The notes beneath the pieces were generated by a model, which saw only the letters and a list, made by a program, of their open reading frames with translations, searched no databases and was not told where the DNA came from. Below are positions 1-7,502 of a DNA stretch of 64,000 nt, piece by piece. Source of the stretch: CAIZGX01 sp046048875 (lineage in GTDB: Bacteria; Bacteroidota; Bacteroidia; Flavobacteriales_D; Sanyastnellaceae); assembly GCA_046048875.1 (NCBI GenBank), contig JBJOFG010000002.1:62001-126000 (forward strand), read 5' to 3'. Numbering within the stretch: position 1 is the first letter of the stretch; each line of letters begins with the position of its first letter. The position numbers were made by a program, and so were the translations under genes.

Positions 1-141
1 GTTGAATTCTATCCGGTGCACATTATCCCTTCTTCTGTCGTGCTTATTTTTCTTACTGTTTGCTCGATTGGAAGTCTTTTCTGTGTGGTCTTTGTTCCCG
101 CGCTTTTGAAAAAATTTCAATACAACAAATCACAAGATTAA
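1..141 (+). CDS. C-terminal fragment of a membrane protein, possibly an FtsX-like permease
   Basis: An open frame runs in from the left edge and ends at a TAA at 139-141, giving 46 residues. The fragment holds one clear membrane segment (about residues 12-36, rich in V, L, I, F and C) followed by a short basic cytoplasmic tail, the usual end of an ABC-type permease or similar inner-membrane protein. The family cannot be fixed from 46 residues; FtsX/MacB-type permease is a guess from the shape. The stop overlaps the stop of the convergent dprA gene by 4 bp (shared TTAA). Confidence 0.5.
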   Translation, partial: VEFYPVHIIPSSVVLIFLTVCSIGSLFCVVFVPALLKKFQYNKSQD

Positions 142-1217
142 GTCAGCTCTACTTTATTTCCGGGCAGACATCTCACTACACCTTTCAACTCCATTTTCAA
201 TAAATGAAGGGCCAAATTCTCCCCTTCAAATTTCCATTTCAACACATCCAATTCCAACGAATGTTCCCTGCGAAGCAAATTGAAAATCTTCGTTTCTTCA
301 ATATTCAACTCAGGCATTTGTAGTTGTGTCGGCTTTGCATCTATTTTCCAATCCATGAGTGTGCACAGTTCTTCTGCTGAAGTGATTAAATGAGCCTTCT
401 GTTGACGAATTAGGTTGTTACATCCGCGACTAAAAACATCATTCGCACGTCCAGGCAATGCAAAGACTTCTTTGTTGAAGTCATTGGCGAAATTAGCCGT
501 CACAAGCGCACCTCCCTTCTCGGCCGACTCAATCACAAGCAACGCATCTGAAAGTGCAGCAATGCATCTGTTTCGCGTTTGAAAGTACTCTCTTTCCGCC
601 TTCACGTATGGAGCCAATTCCGAAAACACCAATCCCGTCTCTTCAATGCGTTGAAGCAGTTTGCGATTTTCCTTGGGATAAATATTCTCGTGTCCATTTG
701 CAATGCAAGCCCATGTAACCAGATTATTTTCCAACGCTGACGAATGCGCTTGAGAATCAATACCCAATGCCAGTCCACTGATAACAGCTACATCCAATGC
801 TCGCAGCGATGCAATTAACTCGTTGCAAAATGCTCTTCCGTAGGCCGTGGCATTGCGCGTACCCACAATACCCAGAGTTCTTGCTGGATTAACCTCGGCG
901 TTACCTCGTTTAAAAAGGAAGATCGGTGCATCGTCGAAATACTTCAATCGCTTGGGATATTGTTCGCATTGAAAGGTTACTAAATCAATTTTATGTTGAA
1001 GGGCATCGTTCATTTCCCGCTCGGCTTTCAGCAGAAACTCTTTCTTCTGTGTTTCATCGAATGAGAAACGAATGGGAAGCTCCCATTTTGAAATAGGCGT
1101 ATGAAAAGCTTTTTCAGCCGAGCCGAATCTCTCAATCAGTTTTCGATAACGAATAGGTCCTAAATGCGGGACGTTAGAGAGTGCTAGCGTGTATTGAAGA
1201 TGTTGTGCATTGTTCAT
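138..1217 (-). CDS. dprA: DNA-processing protein DprA (Smf)
   Basis: DprA binds incoming single-stranded DNA and loads RecA during natural transformation. The Rossmann-like core is clear: a GIVGTRNATAYG nucleotide-binding-type loop, a VISGLALGIDSQAH motif, and an ALPGRAND motif followed by GCNNLI. A short helical domain precedes the core, and a C-terminal winged-helix domain (about the last 60 residues) follows it, so the protein is full length at 359 residues. I chose the ATG at 1217. A GTG two codons upstream is also possible, but a -7-like box (GAATTTTG on the minus strand) ends only 5 nt before the ATG. The gene is monocistronic and convergent with the fragment to its left. Confidence 0.93.
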   Translation of the reverse strand: MNNAQHLQYTLALSNVPHLGPIRYRKLIERFGSAEKAFHTPISKWELPIRFSFDETQKKEFLLKAEREMNDALQHKIDLVTFQCEQYPKRLKYFDDAPIFLFKRGNAEVNPARTLGIVGTRNATAYGRAFCNELIASLRALDVAVISGLALGIDSQAHSSALENNLVTWACIANGHENIYPKENRKLLQRIEETGLVFSELAPYVKAEREYFQTRNRCIAALSDALLVIESAEKGGALVTANFANDFNKEVFALPGRANDVFSRGCNNLIRQQKAHLITSAEELCTLMDWKIDAKPTQLQMPELNIEETKIFNLLRREHSLELDVLKWKFEGENLALHLLKMELKGVVRCLPGNKVELT

Positions 1218-1280
1218 GCGCACAAAATTCCTGAAAAGCGCATCACACCTTCACAAACACTTATGCCATAAAATAGAATA

Positions 1281-2024
1281 TTACTTCTGCTGAATGAACA
1301 ATTCAATAGCCTTACTCATGCTTGGCGCCTTCGGGTTTGGTGCCATAACATCAATGCGAAGCTTTGCATTCTCTACTGCTTGTGCAGTCGTTTGTCCAAA
1401 TACAGCAATCTTCGTAGTGTTTTGCTTGAACTTCGGGAAGTTCTTGAACAAAGACTCAATGTCCGACGGAGAGAAGAACACAAGCATGTCGTACTTCACA
1501 TCTGCAAGATCACTTAAGTCACTGCAAACAGTTTTGTACATTACCGCCTTTGAGAATTCAATTTTTTCTTTAGTCAAAATCTCAGGAATACTTGGCTTCA
1601 ACATATCTGAACAAGGAAGCATAAATTTTTCTGTTTTGTGCTTCTTCACGAAATCCATGATTTCAGCGAACGTTCCGTTTCCGTAGAAAATTTTTCGTTT
1701 TCTGAATTGCGTATACTTCTGCAAGTAGAAAGCAATGGCTTCACTCAAGCAAAAATATTTCGTAGCATCTGAAACGGTGATGCGTAATTCTTTAGCTAAA
1801 CGGAAATAATGATCAACAGCGTTTCTACTGGTGAACAACACAGAAGGGTGTTCAGCATAGTCTATACGTTGTTGACGGAAGTCTTGCCCACTCACGCCTT
1901 CAACATGTACGAAAGGACGATAATCAATTTTTAACTTATGCTTTTTTGCAAGATCAACGTATGGGTTTTTATCAGACCCAGGATCCTGTTGCGTAATTAA
2001 AATTGTCTTAATTTTCTCTGCCAT
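1281..2024 (-). CDS. hemD: Uroporphyrinogen-III synthase
   Basis: This 247-residue protein matches the divergent Bacteroidota type of uroporphyrinogen-III synthase, which closes the linear hydroxymethylbilane tetrapyrrole in haem synthesis. The visible family features are the N-terminal ILIT strand, an internal VLFTSRNAVDHYF segment typical of the first HemD domain, and a C-terminal MLVFFSPSDIESL segment that repeats this pattern in the second domain. The family is poorly conserved, so the call rests on these two segments and on context: the upstream DUF4271 gene is a common neighbour of hemD in Bacteroidota. It is probably cotranscribed from upstream (22 bp gap). Haem made here would serve the cytochrome oxidase and H-NOX encoded further right. 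Confidence 0.85.
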   Translation of the reverse strand: MAEKIKTILITQQDPGSDKNPYVDLAKKHKLKIDYRPFVHVEGVSGQDFRQQRIDYAEHPSVLFTSRNAVDHYFRLAKELRITVSDATKYFCLSEAIAFYLQKYTQFRKRKIFYGNGTFAEIMDFVKKHKTEKFMLPCSDMLKPSIPEILTKEKIEFSKAVMYKTVCSDLSDLADVKYDMLVFFSPSDIESLFKNFPKFKQNTTKIAVFGQTTAQAVENAKLRIDVMAPNPKAPSMSKAIELFIQQK

Positions 2025-2046
2025 CTCTGAAAGGTGAGGATATCCT

Positions 2047-2718
2047 CTAAAAAACGTTTAGCCAAATTAGTTTCGAAAGCACAGCCCAAGGCAGAACTTC
2101 GAAGGTGCAAAGGTAAAAAAAGATATAGAAAAATGGTACACCCATTTGCATTGCTGAAAACATTGCTTGAAGCGTGCTTAAAAAGGGAACTACCACTAAA
2201 AGCGCGCCCGATAAATTCAACGCAAAGTCGCTGATGTTTCCGTTCGAATAAGCGGCCAACAACAGAGGCACCGTTAGAGCCAATACCGCAAATCTTGAGG
2301 TAAGTGCCAAGTATTTGTTATAGTCTTCAAGTGCTGAAGATGCTCCTGCAGTTACGAATGCAACCAACCATGTCATAAGCCATTTGACCCCGAACAAGGC
2401 AACTACAATTCCAACGCTGATTAAAAACTGATAGAAAGGAAGCAGTGTGAAAACATCGGCGAAATAACGCTTACTCAATAACGTTAGCACCAATCCGCCC
2501 ATAAGAAAAAAACAAACGAGCATTCCGAAGTTCTTCCATCCATGACCTTCTCTTCGTTCTTCCTGCTTAAAAAATCTTCGACTAAAAACCGAACGCAAAA
2601 TAGCACGCAAGACCGTATTGTCGCGATTCACCCAAGCAATAACTCCTAAGGCAAAGACAAAGATGAGCAACATCCAGTCTTCAGAAAGTTGGTTGGCTAT
2701 GCGAACGGTTGGGTTCAT
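2047..2718 (-). CDS. DUF4271 integral membrane protein
   Basis: The 223-residue protein is strongly hydrophobic, with about five to six membrane segments separated by short basic loops (one reads FSRRFFKQEERREG). It resembles the DUF4271 family, which is almost confined to Bacteroidota and usually sits beside hemD, as here. No catalytic motif is visible and I do not know its function. Its ATG overlaps the last base of the upstream pseudouridine synthase stop codon (position 2718), so the two are translationally linked. The conserved link with hemD suggests a role in tetrapyrrole or envelope biology, but that is inference only. Confidence 0.75.
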   Translation of the reverse strand: MNPTVRIANQLSEDWMLLIFVFALGVIAWVNRDNTVLRAILRSVFSRRFFKQEERREGHGWKNFGMLVCFFLMGGLVLTLLSKRYFADVFTLLPFYQFLISVGIVVALFGVKWLMTWLVAFVTAGASSALEDYNKYLALTSRFAVLALTVPLLLAAYSNGNISDFALNLSGALLVVVPFLSTLQAMFSAMQMGVPFFYIFFYLCTFEVLPWAVLSKLIWLNVF

Positions 2719-4073
2719 TAACGAATCATTTTCAAGAATCCGATTTCACCTTCAGTCAGTGGTCTGTATCTTCCTCTTGTTAATTCCTTCTTCGTCAAAC
2801 CAGCATACATGACACGATCCAATTTCACAACGGTATAACCGAAATGTTCGAACATTCGACGTACAATTCTATTTCTTCCACTGTGAATACGAATACCTAC
2901 TTGCTTCTTCGCATTTACACCTTCCACATACTCAATCTCATCTGCTTTAATGAATCCGTCGTCTAAAACGAATCCTTCGCGCATTTGATCAATGTGCTCA
3001 GATCTAACTTTCTGATCGGTTTCCACATGATACAATTTCGGAAACTCGTGTTTCGGATGCATCAAGCGTTTTGCTAATTCGCCATCGTTGGTGAACAACA
3101 ACAATCCTGTAGTCGCTCTGTCCAATCTTCCAACCGGATAAATACGCTCTGCGCAGGCGTCTTTCACCAAATCCATTACCGTTCTTCTTCCTTCTGGATC
3201 TTCCATGGTGGTTAAGAATCCTTTCGGTTTGTTCAACAAGAAGTAACGCAATTTCTCTGGACGAAGAACCGCATCGTCGTATTTCACAACATCGTTCTTC
3301 GGATCTATTTTCAATCCTAACTCCTTCACCACAACACCGTTCACACTTACTAAACCAAGCTCAATCAATTGATCAGCCTCTCTTCGTGAAGCAATACCCG
3401 CGTTGCTTAAGAACTTATTCAATCGAATCATTCCTTCACGCTCAGTCTTGCTGATGTATGCTTTTTCTGGAACGAACTCCTTGTGTAGTCCGCCACTCTT
3501 TTCTCTTTTCTTTTCTTCTTTTATACGTTCACGAGCGTTCGAGCGATAAGGCTTCGGAGCATCTTCGTCACGAACAAATTTCTTTGGCGCTTCCGTTCTT
3601 TTCGGACGAAGTCCCAACGTGTTTTTACCGCGGTCGTGTCTGCTTGTATCGCGGGGTGCCTTTGCAGGACGTTCCGGACGTTCAGCCGGCTTGCGCTCTG
3701 GACGGTCGGTGCTGAAGCGACTTTCGTTTCTTCCACCTTGACGGTTTGAACGTCCGCCTCCGGTTGGTCTTGCACCACCTCTTCCACCTTCACTTCTTCC
3801 TTCTCCACGTGCAGGACGATCGGAATAAGAAGAACGTTCTGGACGGTCGGAACGCTCCGGTCTCGCAGAACCTGAGCGAACAGGACGATCTGGACGAGAA
3901 GAACCTCCGCGTGTTGGACGATCAGGTCTTGAAGAACCAGAACGTTCTGGACGCTCCGATCTAGAAGAACTTGAGCGCTCTGGACGAGAACCTCTTTCAG
4001 GACGTTCCGAATTTGATGAACCCGAACGAGCAGGGCGCTCGGTACGAGAACGATTTGGTTTTGAGTTGCGCAT
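2718..4073 (-). CDS. rluB: RluB-type 23S rRNA pseudouridine synthase with long disordered N-terminus
   Basis: The C-terminal half (from about residue 215) is a standard RsuA/RluB pseudouridine synthase. It has an S4 RNA-binding domain (RLNKFLSNAGIASRREAD) and the catalytic motif GRLDRATTGLLLFTNDG, in which the Asp attacks uracil. The first about 215 residues are low-complexity, built from R, S, G, E and P with many RPER and RPDR units, and are predicted to be disordered and RNA-binding. Such tails are common on this enzyme in Bacteroidota. The repeats also keep a second frame open in the same stretch; that frame is not a gene. A TATTTTTG -7 box lies directly upstream (4089-4096), next to the rplY terminator. 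Confidence 0.92.
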   Translation of the reverse strand: MRNSKPNRSRTERPARSGSSNSERPERGSRPERSSSSRSERPERSGSSRPDRPTRGGSSRPDRPVRSGSARPERSDRPERSSYSDRPARGEGRSEGGRGGARPTGGGRSNRQGGRNESRFSTDRPERKPAERPERPAKAPRDTSRHDRGKNTLGLRPKRTEAPKKFVRDEDAPKPYRSNARERIKEEKKREKSGGLHKEFVPEKAYISKTEREGMIRLNKFLSNAGIASRREADQLIELGLVSVNGVVVKELGLKIDPKNDVVKYDDAVLRPEKLRYFLLNKPKGFLTTMEDPEGRRTVMDLVKDACAERIYPVGRLDRATTGLLLFTNDGELAKRLMHPKHEFPKLYHVETDQKVRSEHIDQMREGFVLDDGFIKADEIEYVEGVNAKKQVGIRIHSGRNRIVRRMFEHFGYTVVKLDRVMYAGLTKKELTRGRYRPLTEGEIGFLKMIR

Positions 4074-4088
4074 AATGAATTATTAATG

Positions 4089-4096
4089 CAAAAATA
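4089..4096 (-). promoter_or_regulatory. -7 promoter box for the rluB-type gene
   Basis: The minus strand reads TATTTTTG, a perfect match to the Bacteroidota TAnnTTTG box, 15 nt before the ATG at 4073. It touches the foot of the rplY terminator stem, so the terminator T-run and the promoter box are the same bases. No clear -33 TTTG was found because the upstream side is the hairpin itself. Confidence 0.5.
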
Positions 4097-4127
4097 AAGG
4101 GACACCTTCAAATTGAGGTGTCCCTTT
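4096..4127 (-). terminator. Intrinsic terminator after rplY
   Basis: A perfect 12-bp stem (AAAGGGACACCT at 4096-4107 with its complement at 4116-4127) and an 8-nt loop is followed on the minus strand by TTTATTTTTG. It lies 17 bp after the rplY stop and separates prs-rplY from the rluB-type gene. Confidence 0.85.
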
Positions 4128-4143
4128 TTTAATTGGGCGAAAA

Positions 4144-4740
4144 TTATTTTTTCTTCTTTCCTTCTGTTGCTTTGTCTGCAGTAGCAGCAGCGATAGAAGC
4201 ACGAGTTGCTTGAACCGCAACAACAGCAGCAGCTTCAGCTTCCAATACTTTACAACCTGGAAGAGAAATTTCACGAACACGAATCATATCACCAATTTTC
4301 AAGTTTGTGATATCAAGCATGATTTCGTTTGGAAGTTCTTCTGGCTTTCCGAATACACGAACCTTACGGTAGTTGATCGCTAAACGACCACCCGCTTTCA
4401 CACCTTCAGAGTTTCCAGTTACACGAACTGGCAATGCAGTTTTAACTTCTTTTCCAGGAACTAATTCCAATACATCCATGTGCACCACTTTGTCGGTTAC
4501 AGGATGACGTTGAACTTCTTGAATCAGACCATGACGAACTGTTCCGTCGATCTCGATCAATAACTCCAAGGTGTCTGAAGACGCCATGATTTTATCCATT
4601 ACTTTTTCAGTAATGCTAAAGTGTGTTGAAGAGTTACCACCGTAGATAACGCCAGGAATTTCTCCTTTGCGACGTAGTTCTGCAGCATTTTGTCTTCCTA
4701 CGCTCTCGCGGAGAGAGCCGCTCAATGAAAATTGCTTCAT
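4144..4740 (-). CDS. rplY: 50S ribosomal protein L25 / general stress protein Ctc
   Basis: This is the long (198-residue) TL5/CTC form of L25, which binds 5S rRNA. The N-terminal domain has the expected RKxGEIPGVIYGG pattern, and the second beta domain follows from about residue 95. The C-terminus ends in an Ala-rich helix and a KGKKKK tail, normal for the long form. It lies 11 bp downstream of prs in the same direction, a conserved pairing in Bacteroidota, and is followed by a strong terminator. Confidence 0.95.
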   Translation of the reverse strand: MKQFSLSGSLRESVGRQNAAELRRKGEIPGVIYGGNSSTHFSITEKVMDKIMASSDTLELLIEIDGTVRHGLIQEVQRHPVTDKVVHMDVLELVPGKEVKTALPVRVTGNSEGVKAGGRLAINYRKVRVFGKPEELPNEIMLDITNLKIGDMIRVREISLPGCKVLEAEAAAVVAVQATRASIAAATADKATEGKKKK

Positions 4741-4751
4741 GTTATTTGATT

Positions 4752-5693
4752 TTAAGAGATAATAAATTTCGAACTGATACTTTTGTTTTCAATCAGGTTT
4801 TGAAGAACGCTTGCGAATAATTCCGAAACGTCTAACACCGTGATTTTATCTTTTGGCTTTCCTTCTTTCAAAGGAACGCTATTGGTCACAATTAATTCCT
4901 TCAACACAGAATCTTGGATACGCTCATAAGCTGGACCGCTCATGATCGCGTGCGTACACATGGCGCGAACGCTCAATGCACCGTGCTCCATCATCATTTC
5001 TGCTGCTTTGCACAATGTACCCGCAGTGTCAACCATGTCATCAACGATAATGACATCTTTTCCTTTCACATCACCAATAACGGTCATGCTTTCAATTTGG
5101 TTAGCAGCCTTGCGTTGCTTGTAGCAGATAGCAAGATCACAGCCCAATATTTTCGCGTAAGCACTTGCACGTTTTGTTCCTCCGGTATCAGGCGCGGCAA
5201 TAACCAAGTTGGTCATATTTTTTGCTTGAAGGAAAGGAATCATGATTGTGCTTGCGTACAAGTGATCTACAGGAACTTCGAAGAACCCTTGAATTTGCTC
5301 TGCATGAAGATCCATGGTAATTACACGGTCAACACCAGCTGCAGTTAATAGGTTTGCAACAAGCTTCGCTCCTATTGGAACACGAGGCTTGTCTTTTCTG
5401 TCTTGTCTGGCCAATCCGAAGTAAGGCATAACGGCAACAATACGCTTGGCAGACGCACGCTTAGCGGCATCAATCAAGAGTAAAAGTTCCATTAAGTTGT
5501 CTTGCGGTGGGAAGGTAGACTGAACGATGATGACATCTTTTCCACGCACGGTTTCTTCAATTGACGGAGCAAATTCTCCATCGCTAAAGCGTTGAAACAA
5601 AACGTTTCCGAGCTCAGTTCCAAAGGAATGCGCAATGCCTTCGCCTAAGTATTTAGACGCCGAACCAGAAAGAATTTTAACCATGTCGTTCAT
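4752..5693 (-). CDS. prs: Ribose-phosphate pyrophosphokinase
   Basis: PRPP synthetase transfers pyrophosphate from ATP to ribose 5-phosphate, supplying nucleotide, His, Trp and NAD synthesis. The class I motifs are present: the flexible-loop region RQDRKDKPRVPIGAK, the MDLHAEQIQGFF segment and the PRPP-binding loop VIIVDDMVDTAGT. At 313 residues it is the usual length. It heads the prs-rplY unit and has an excellent promoter at 5716-5746. The start at 5693 fits family N-termini; a second Met three residues in is equally possible. Confidence 0.96.
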   Translation of the reverse strand: MNDMVKILSGSASKYLGEGIAHSFGTELGNVLFQRFSDGEFAPSIEETVRGKDVIIVQSTFPPQDNLMELLLLIDAAKRASAKRIVAVMPYFGLARQDRKDKPRVPIGAKLVANLLTAAGVDRVITMDLHAEQIQGFFEVPVDHLYASTIMIPFLQAKNMTNLVIAAPDTGGTKRASAYAKILGCDLAICYKQRKAANQIESMTVIGDVKGKDVIIVDDMVDTAGTLCKAAEMMMEHGALSVRAMCTHAIMSGPAYERIQDSVLKELIVTNSVPLKEGKPKDKITVLDVSELFASVLQNLIENKSISSKFIIS

Positions 5694-5715
5694 AACAGTT
5701 CCCTAAAAAGGAGTG

Positions 5716-5746
5716 CAAAGATAGTTAATTTATTGAGAATGACAAG
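5716..5746 (-). promoter_or_regulatory. Promoter of prs-rplY (TTG-N19-TATCTTTG)
   Basis: On the minus strand CTTG, a spacer of 19 nt and TATCTTTG match the Bacteroidota housekeeping sigma consensus TTTG-N19-TAnnTTTG, with a perfect -7 box at 5716-5723. The start codon is 22 nt downstream of the box. Confidence 0.75.
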
Positions 5747-5775
5747 TCCTAACTTCCCCGAGGACCGGAAAAAAG

Positions 5776-5795
5776 AAAAGCGCCGAAGCGCTTTT
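5776..5795 (-). terminator. Intrinsic terminator of the exported-protein operon
   Basis: An 8-bp stem AAAAGCGC / GCGCTTTT with a 4-nt loop is followed on the minus strand by TTTTCTTTTTT. It ends the operon that runs from 7374 to 5823, just upstream of the prs promoter. Confidence 0.8.
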
Positions 5796-5822
5796 CAGAA
5801 TCAAACTTTCAAATCAGAAAAA

Positions 5823-6641
5823 TTAATTCACAATTAATTTCTCAACTTTCGAATCTCCCAATTGAATAAAATAAATGCCAGATGACATTTCAGTTAAGTC
5901 AATTGTGTTCTTACCTGAATCTAAAACCTCATAACGAACTACTTGTCCCAATTCATTGCTGATTCGTAGACCTTGTTTCTCGTTCTTTGGATTTTCAATG
6001 GTAACAGCACCTTTTGAAGGATTCGGATAAAAAGAAAATTGATCAACTGAAAGAGTTGCAATATCTGCTGATGCATACGACTTTAAGCTTACATCATCAA
6101 TTCTGAAAATTGTTCCAAAACTTGCATCCACATCTGATTCAAAACTTATTGTAATCATTTGGCCAGCATACTGCTGAGGAATTGTGTGTGTCAATTCAAC
6201 CCAACCATCGCAATCTGCAACGGTCAATGTAATATCGCAATCTGCGTTAGAAGCATAATCGAAAAAAATCTCTTGCCCTGCAGCATCATAAATAATAATA
6301 TCAAGAAAATCATATTCATTGATATCATCTTGCTCATCAGAAACTGCACTATACCAAAAGGCAAAATCTGCATGATGCATATTCGCTGGCAACTGAATAT
6401 CTTGAGATACAAAATCAATCATATCAAAAGCCCCAGTTTCTTCCAAATAATCTCCAAAAAAGAGATAATTGTCTCCACCATGCGCTTGGCAAAGTCCAAG
6501 GTCTGCCCATGCGCTGTCGGCAAGTGTAAAATCCCATCCTTGATCAAAATTCTCAAAACCGCCATTGATGACCAGTTCTTGTTGAGAAAAAGCCACTGAT
6601 CCAGTTAGAGCTAGCGCTAGAGAAAATAAAATTCTTTTCAT
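5823..6641 (-). CDS. Secreted protein with T9SS type A C-terminal sorting domain
   Basis: The 272-residue protein begins with a clear Sec signal peptide (MKRILFSLALALTGSVAFS, cut before Q) and ends with a type A T9SS sorting domain (FSFYPNPSKGAVTIEN, then GIYFIQLGDSKVEKLIVN), so it should cross the outer membrane through T9SS and be anchored or released by PorU. The middle (about residues 25-185) looks like a jelly-roll beta-sandwich: it opens with VINGGFE and contains paired Cys in a DCDITLTVADCDGW stretch. This shape is common in carbohydrate-binding or adhesin-like domains, but no enzyme motif is visible. It is the last gene of a three-gene unit, 8 bp after the lipoprotein gene, and is followed by a terminator. 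Confidence 0.85.
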   Translation of the reverse strand: MKRILFSLALALTGSVAFSQQELVINGGFENFDQGWDFTLADSAWADLGLCQAHGGDNYLFFGDYLEETGAFDMIDFVSQDIQLPANMHHADFAFWYSAVSDEQDDINEYDFLDIIIYDAAGQEIFFDYASNADCDITLTVADCDGWVELTHTIPQQYAGQMITISFESDVDASFGTIFRIDDVSLKSYASADIATLSVDQFSFYPNPSKGAVTIENPKNEKQGLRISNELGQVVRYEVLDSGKNTIDLTEMSSGIYFIQLGDSKVEKLIVN

Positions 6642-6649
6642 TTTGTTTA

Positions 6650-7033
6650 TTATTTCTTTTTCAATTCAACTTTTACATTTTCTTCCAAAAGAATATACCC
6701 GCCAGTTGAGATATCTACAATTGCAGGAACTAACCCGCAAATTGCATCTACCCAATACAACCAGTGTACACTAGCGTTTGCATAAGCATCGTAAGTTTCG
6801 GTGTAAAATCCTTCAGAGGAAAACTTAACCTTCTTTGTTTTTCTTGGAATGGAGGTAACCATTGGAGTAGTTCCAATTGTTGTCTCTTTTCCCTTTTTGT
6901 TTACCAAAATCACAGAAGCCCCTGAAGGTTCCGAATTAAAGCTAACAGTTTGCTTTGTGCCATTTACTAAAGTTGCACATGATGTTAAAAACAAAGCCAT
7001 TGATACAACGGCCAAACCAAAAATCTTTTTCAT
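6650..7033 (-). CDS. Lipoprotein with PEGA-like domain
   Basis: The 127-residue protein has a lipoprotein signal (LFLTSC, Cys at residue 19) followed by CATLVNGTKQTVSFNSEPSGASV, given here only as a pattern of the PEGA-like lipoproteins: an N-terminal CAT-V-G motif, then a beta domain with SEPSGA and GTTP turns. The second half has a hydrophobic stretch (WLYWVDAICGLVPAIVDIS) typical of this small family. Its function is unknown; such proteins are outer-membrane or periplasmic lipoproteins. It is the middle gene of a three-gene unit (23 bp after the first, 8 bp before the T9SS cargo), probably under the upstream palindromic operators. Confidence 0.8.
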   Translation of the reverse strand: MKKIFGLAVVSMALFLTSCATLVNGTKQTVSFNSEPSGASVILVNKKGKETTIGTTPMVTSIPRKTKKVKFSSEGFYTETYDAYANASVHWLYWVDAICGLVPAIVDISTGGYILLEENVKVELKKK

Positions 7034-7056
7034 TTCGTTAAAATTTTAATATTGAA

Positions 7057-7374
7057 TTAATACAAACGAACTGTTGTGCAACCCTCTGTAACGGTTACTG
7101 AACCAGACCATGTGTCTGTTCCATCTGTAGCTGTGTAATTGTAAGTACCTTCATCAAGACCATTGAAAACAGCGCAACCAGAAGAACCACATGATGGTGC
7201 CGCGCCATACTCAGAGGTAATGTTAGAAGTAATTCCGTCAACTGAAACTACAGTTACCCCGTAACCGCTACCTGTTTGTTGCCAAAAAGTAACGTCTCCT
7301 GTCTTGATTTTGCCACAACTGGCAAGCGTTAGTGTAACAATAGCTACAATCGCAAAAAATAAATTTCTTTTCAT
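7057..7374 (-). CDS. Small cysteine-rich lipoprotein of unknown function
   Basis: Taking the ATG at 7374 gives a 105-residue protein with a good lipoprotein signal (TLTLASC). The frame remains open 25 codons further upstream, but that stretch contains the operator and promoter and codes no sensible N-terminus. The mature part is a small beta domain with Gly, Thr and Ser turns, a CGSSGC pair and a late Cys in TEGCTTVRLY. It resembles the short immunoglobulin-like or carboxypeptidase-regulatory folds of Bacteroidota lipoproteins, without an enzyme motif. It is the first gene of the exported-protein unit and lies directly behind a consensus promoter whose -7 box sits inside a palindromic operator. 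Confidence 0.72.
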   Translation of the reverse strand: MKRNLFFAIVAIVTLTLASCGKIKTGDVTFWQQTGSGYGVTVVSVDGITSNITSEYGAAPSCGSSGCAVFNGLDEGTYNYTATDGTDTWSGSVTVTEGCTTVRLY

Positions 7375-7390
7375 AAAGGTGTTTTTTAAA

Positions 7391-7408
7391 GTTGTACAAT
7401 AATACAAC
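7391..7408. promoter_or_regulatory. Operator O1, GTTGT-N8-ACAAC
   Basis: This is an 18-bp palindrome with 5-bp half-sites GTTGT and ACAAC and an 8-nt spacer. It covers the -7 box (7397-7404) of the lipoprotein operon promoter completely, so a bound protein should block that promoter. Two more exact copies of the half-site pattern follow. The adjacent XRE gene is the obvious candidate binder; that assignment is inference. Confidence 0.72.
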
Positions 7409-7427
7409 ATGAATCGAATTGACCAAA
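7397..7427 (-). promoter_or_regulatory. Promoter of the exported-protein operon (TTTG-N19-TATTATTG)
   Basis: On the minus strand TTTG (7424-7427), 19 nt and TATTATTG (7397-7404) match the Bacteroidota consensus TTTG-N19-TAnnTTTG with one mismatch in the -7 box. The ATG at 7374 is 22 nt downstream. The -7 box lies inside operator O1. Confidence 0.7.
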
Positions 7428-7432
7428 CGTTT

Positions 7433-7450
7433 GTTGTAAAAAAAAACAAC
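7433..7450. promoter_or_regulatory. Operator O2, GTTGT-A8-ACAAC
   Basis: This is the second exact GTTGT-N8-ACAAC palindrome; its spacer is eight A residues, which should be stiff and bent. Its centre is 42 bp from the centre of O1, about four helical turns, so proteins on both sites would lie on the same DNA face. It lies just upstream of the -33 element of the lipoprotein promoter. Confidence 0.68.
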
Positions 7451-7452
7451 CC

Positions 7453-7470
7453 GTTGTGTTTTATAACAAC
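7453..7470. promoter_or_regulatory. Operator O3, GTTGT-N8-ACAAC
   Basis: This is the third exact copy, centred 20 bp from O2 (about two helical turns). If the XRE gene starts at 7503, O3 covers roughly the -50 to -33 region of its promoter, consistent with autoregulation. Confidence 0.68.
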
Positions 7471-7502
7471 ACCTTAACATGGCGCTAAGGCAATTTTGCT
7501 GC

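Noticed and set aside
1294..1686. Open frame of 130 codons antisense to hemD
   Set aside because: It lies wholly inside a recognised gene, has no recognisable domain and no own promoter box.
3700..4070. Repeated short DNA units that could suggest a CRISPR array
   Set aside because: The units are coding (RPER/RPDR), lack unique spacers of constant length, and no cas gene is present.
3521..4111. A long open frame (about 196 codons) overlapping the rluB-type gene on the same strand
   Set aside because: It is a by-product of the R/S/G/E repeat DNA: the protein is a V/Q/R-rich shift of the repeat with no domain, and it crosses the terminator and promoter region.
7375..7449. Extended N-terminus of the Cys-rich lipoprotein
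   Set aside because: The extra 25 codons cover the promoter and operator O1 and would destroy the lipoprotein signal.
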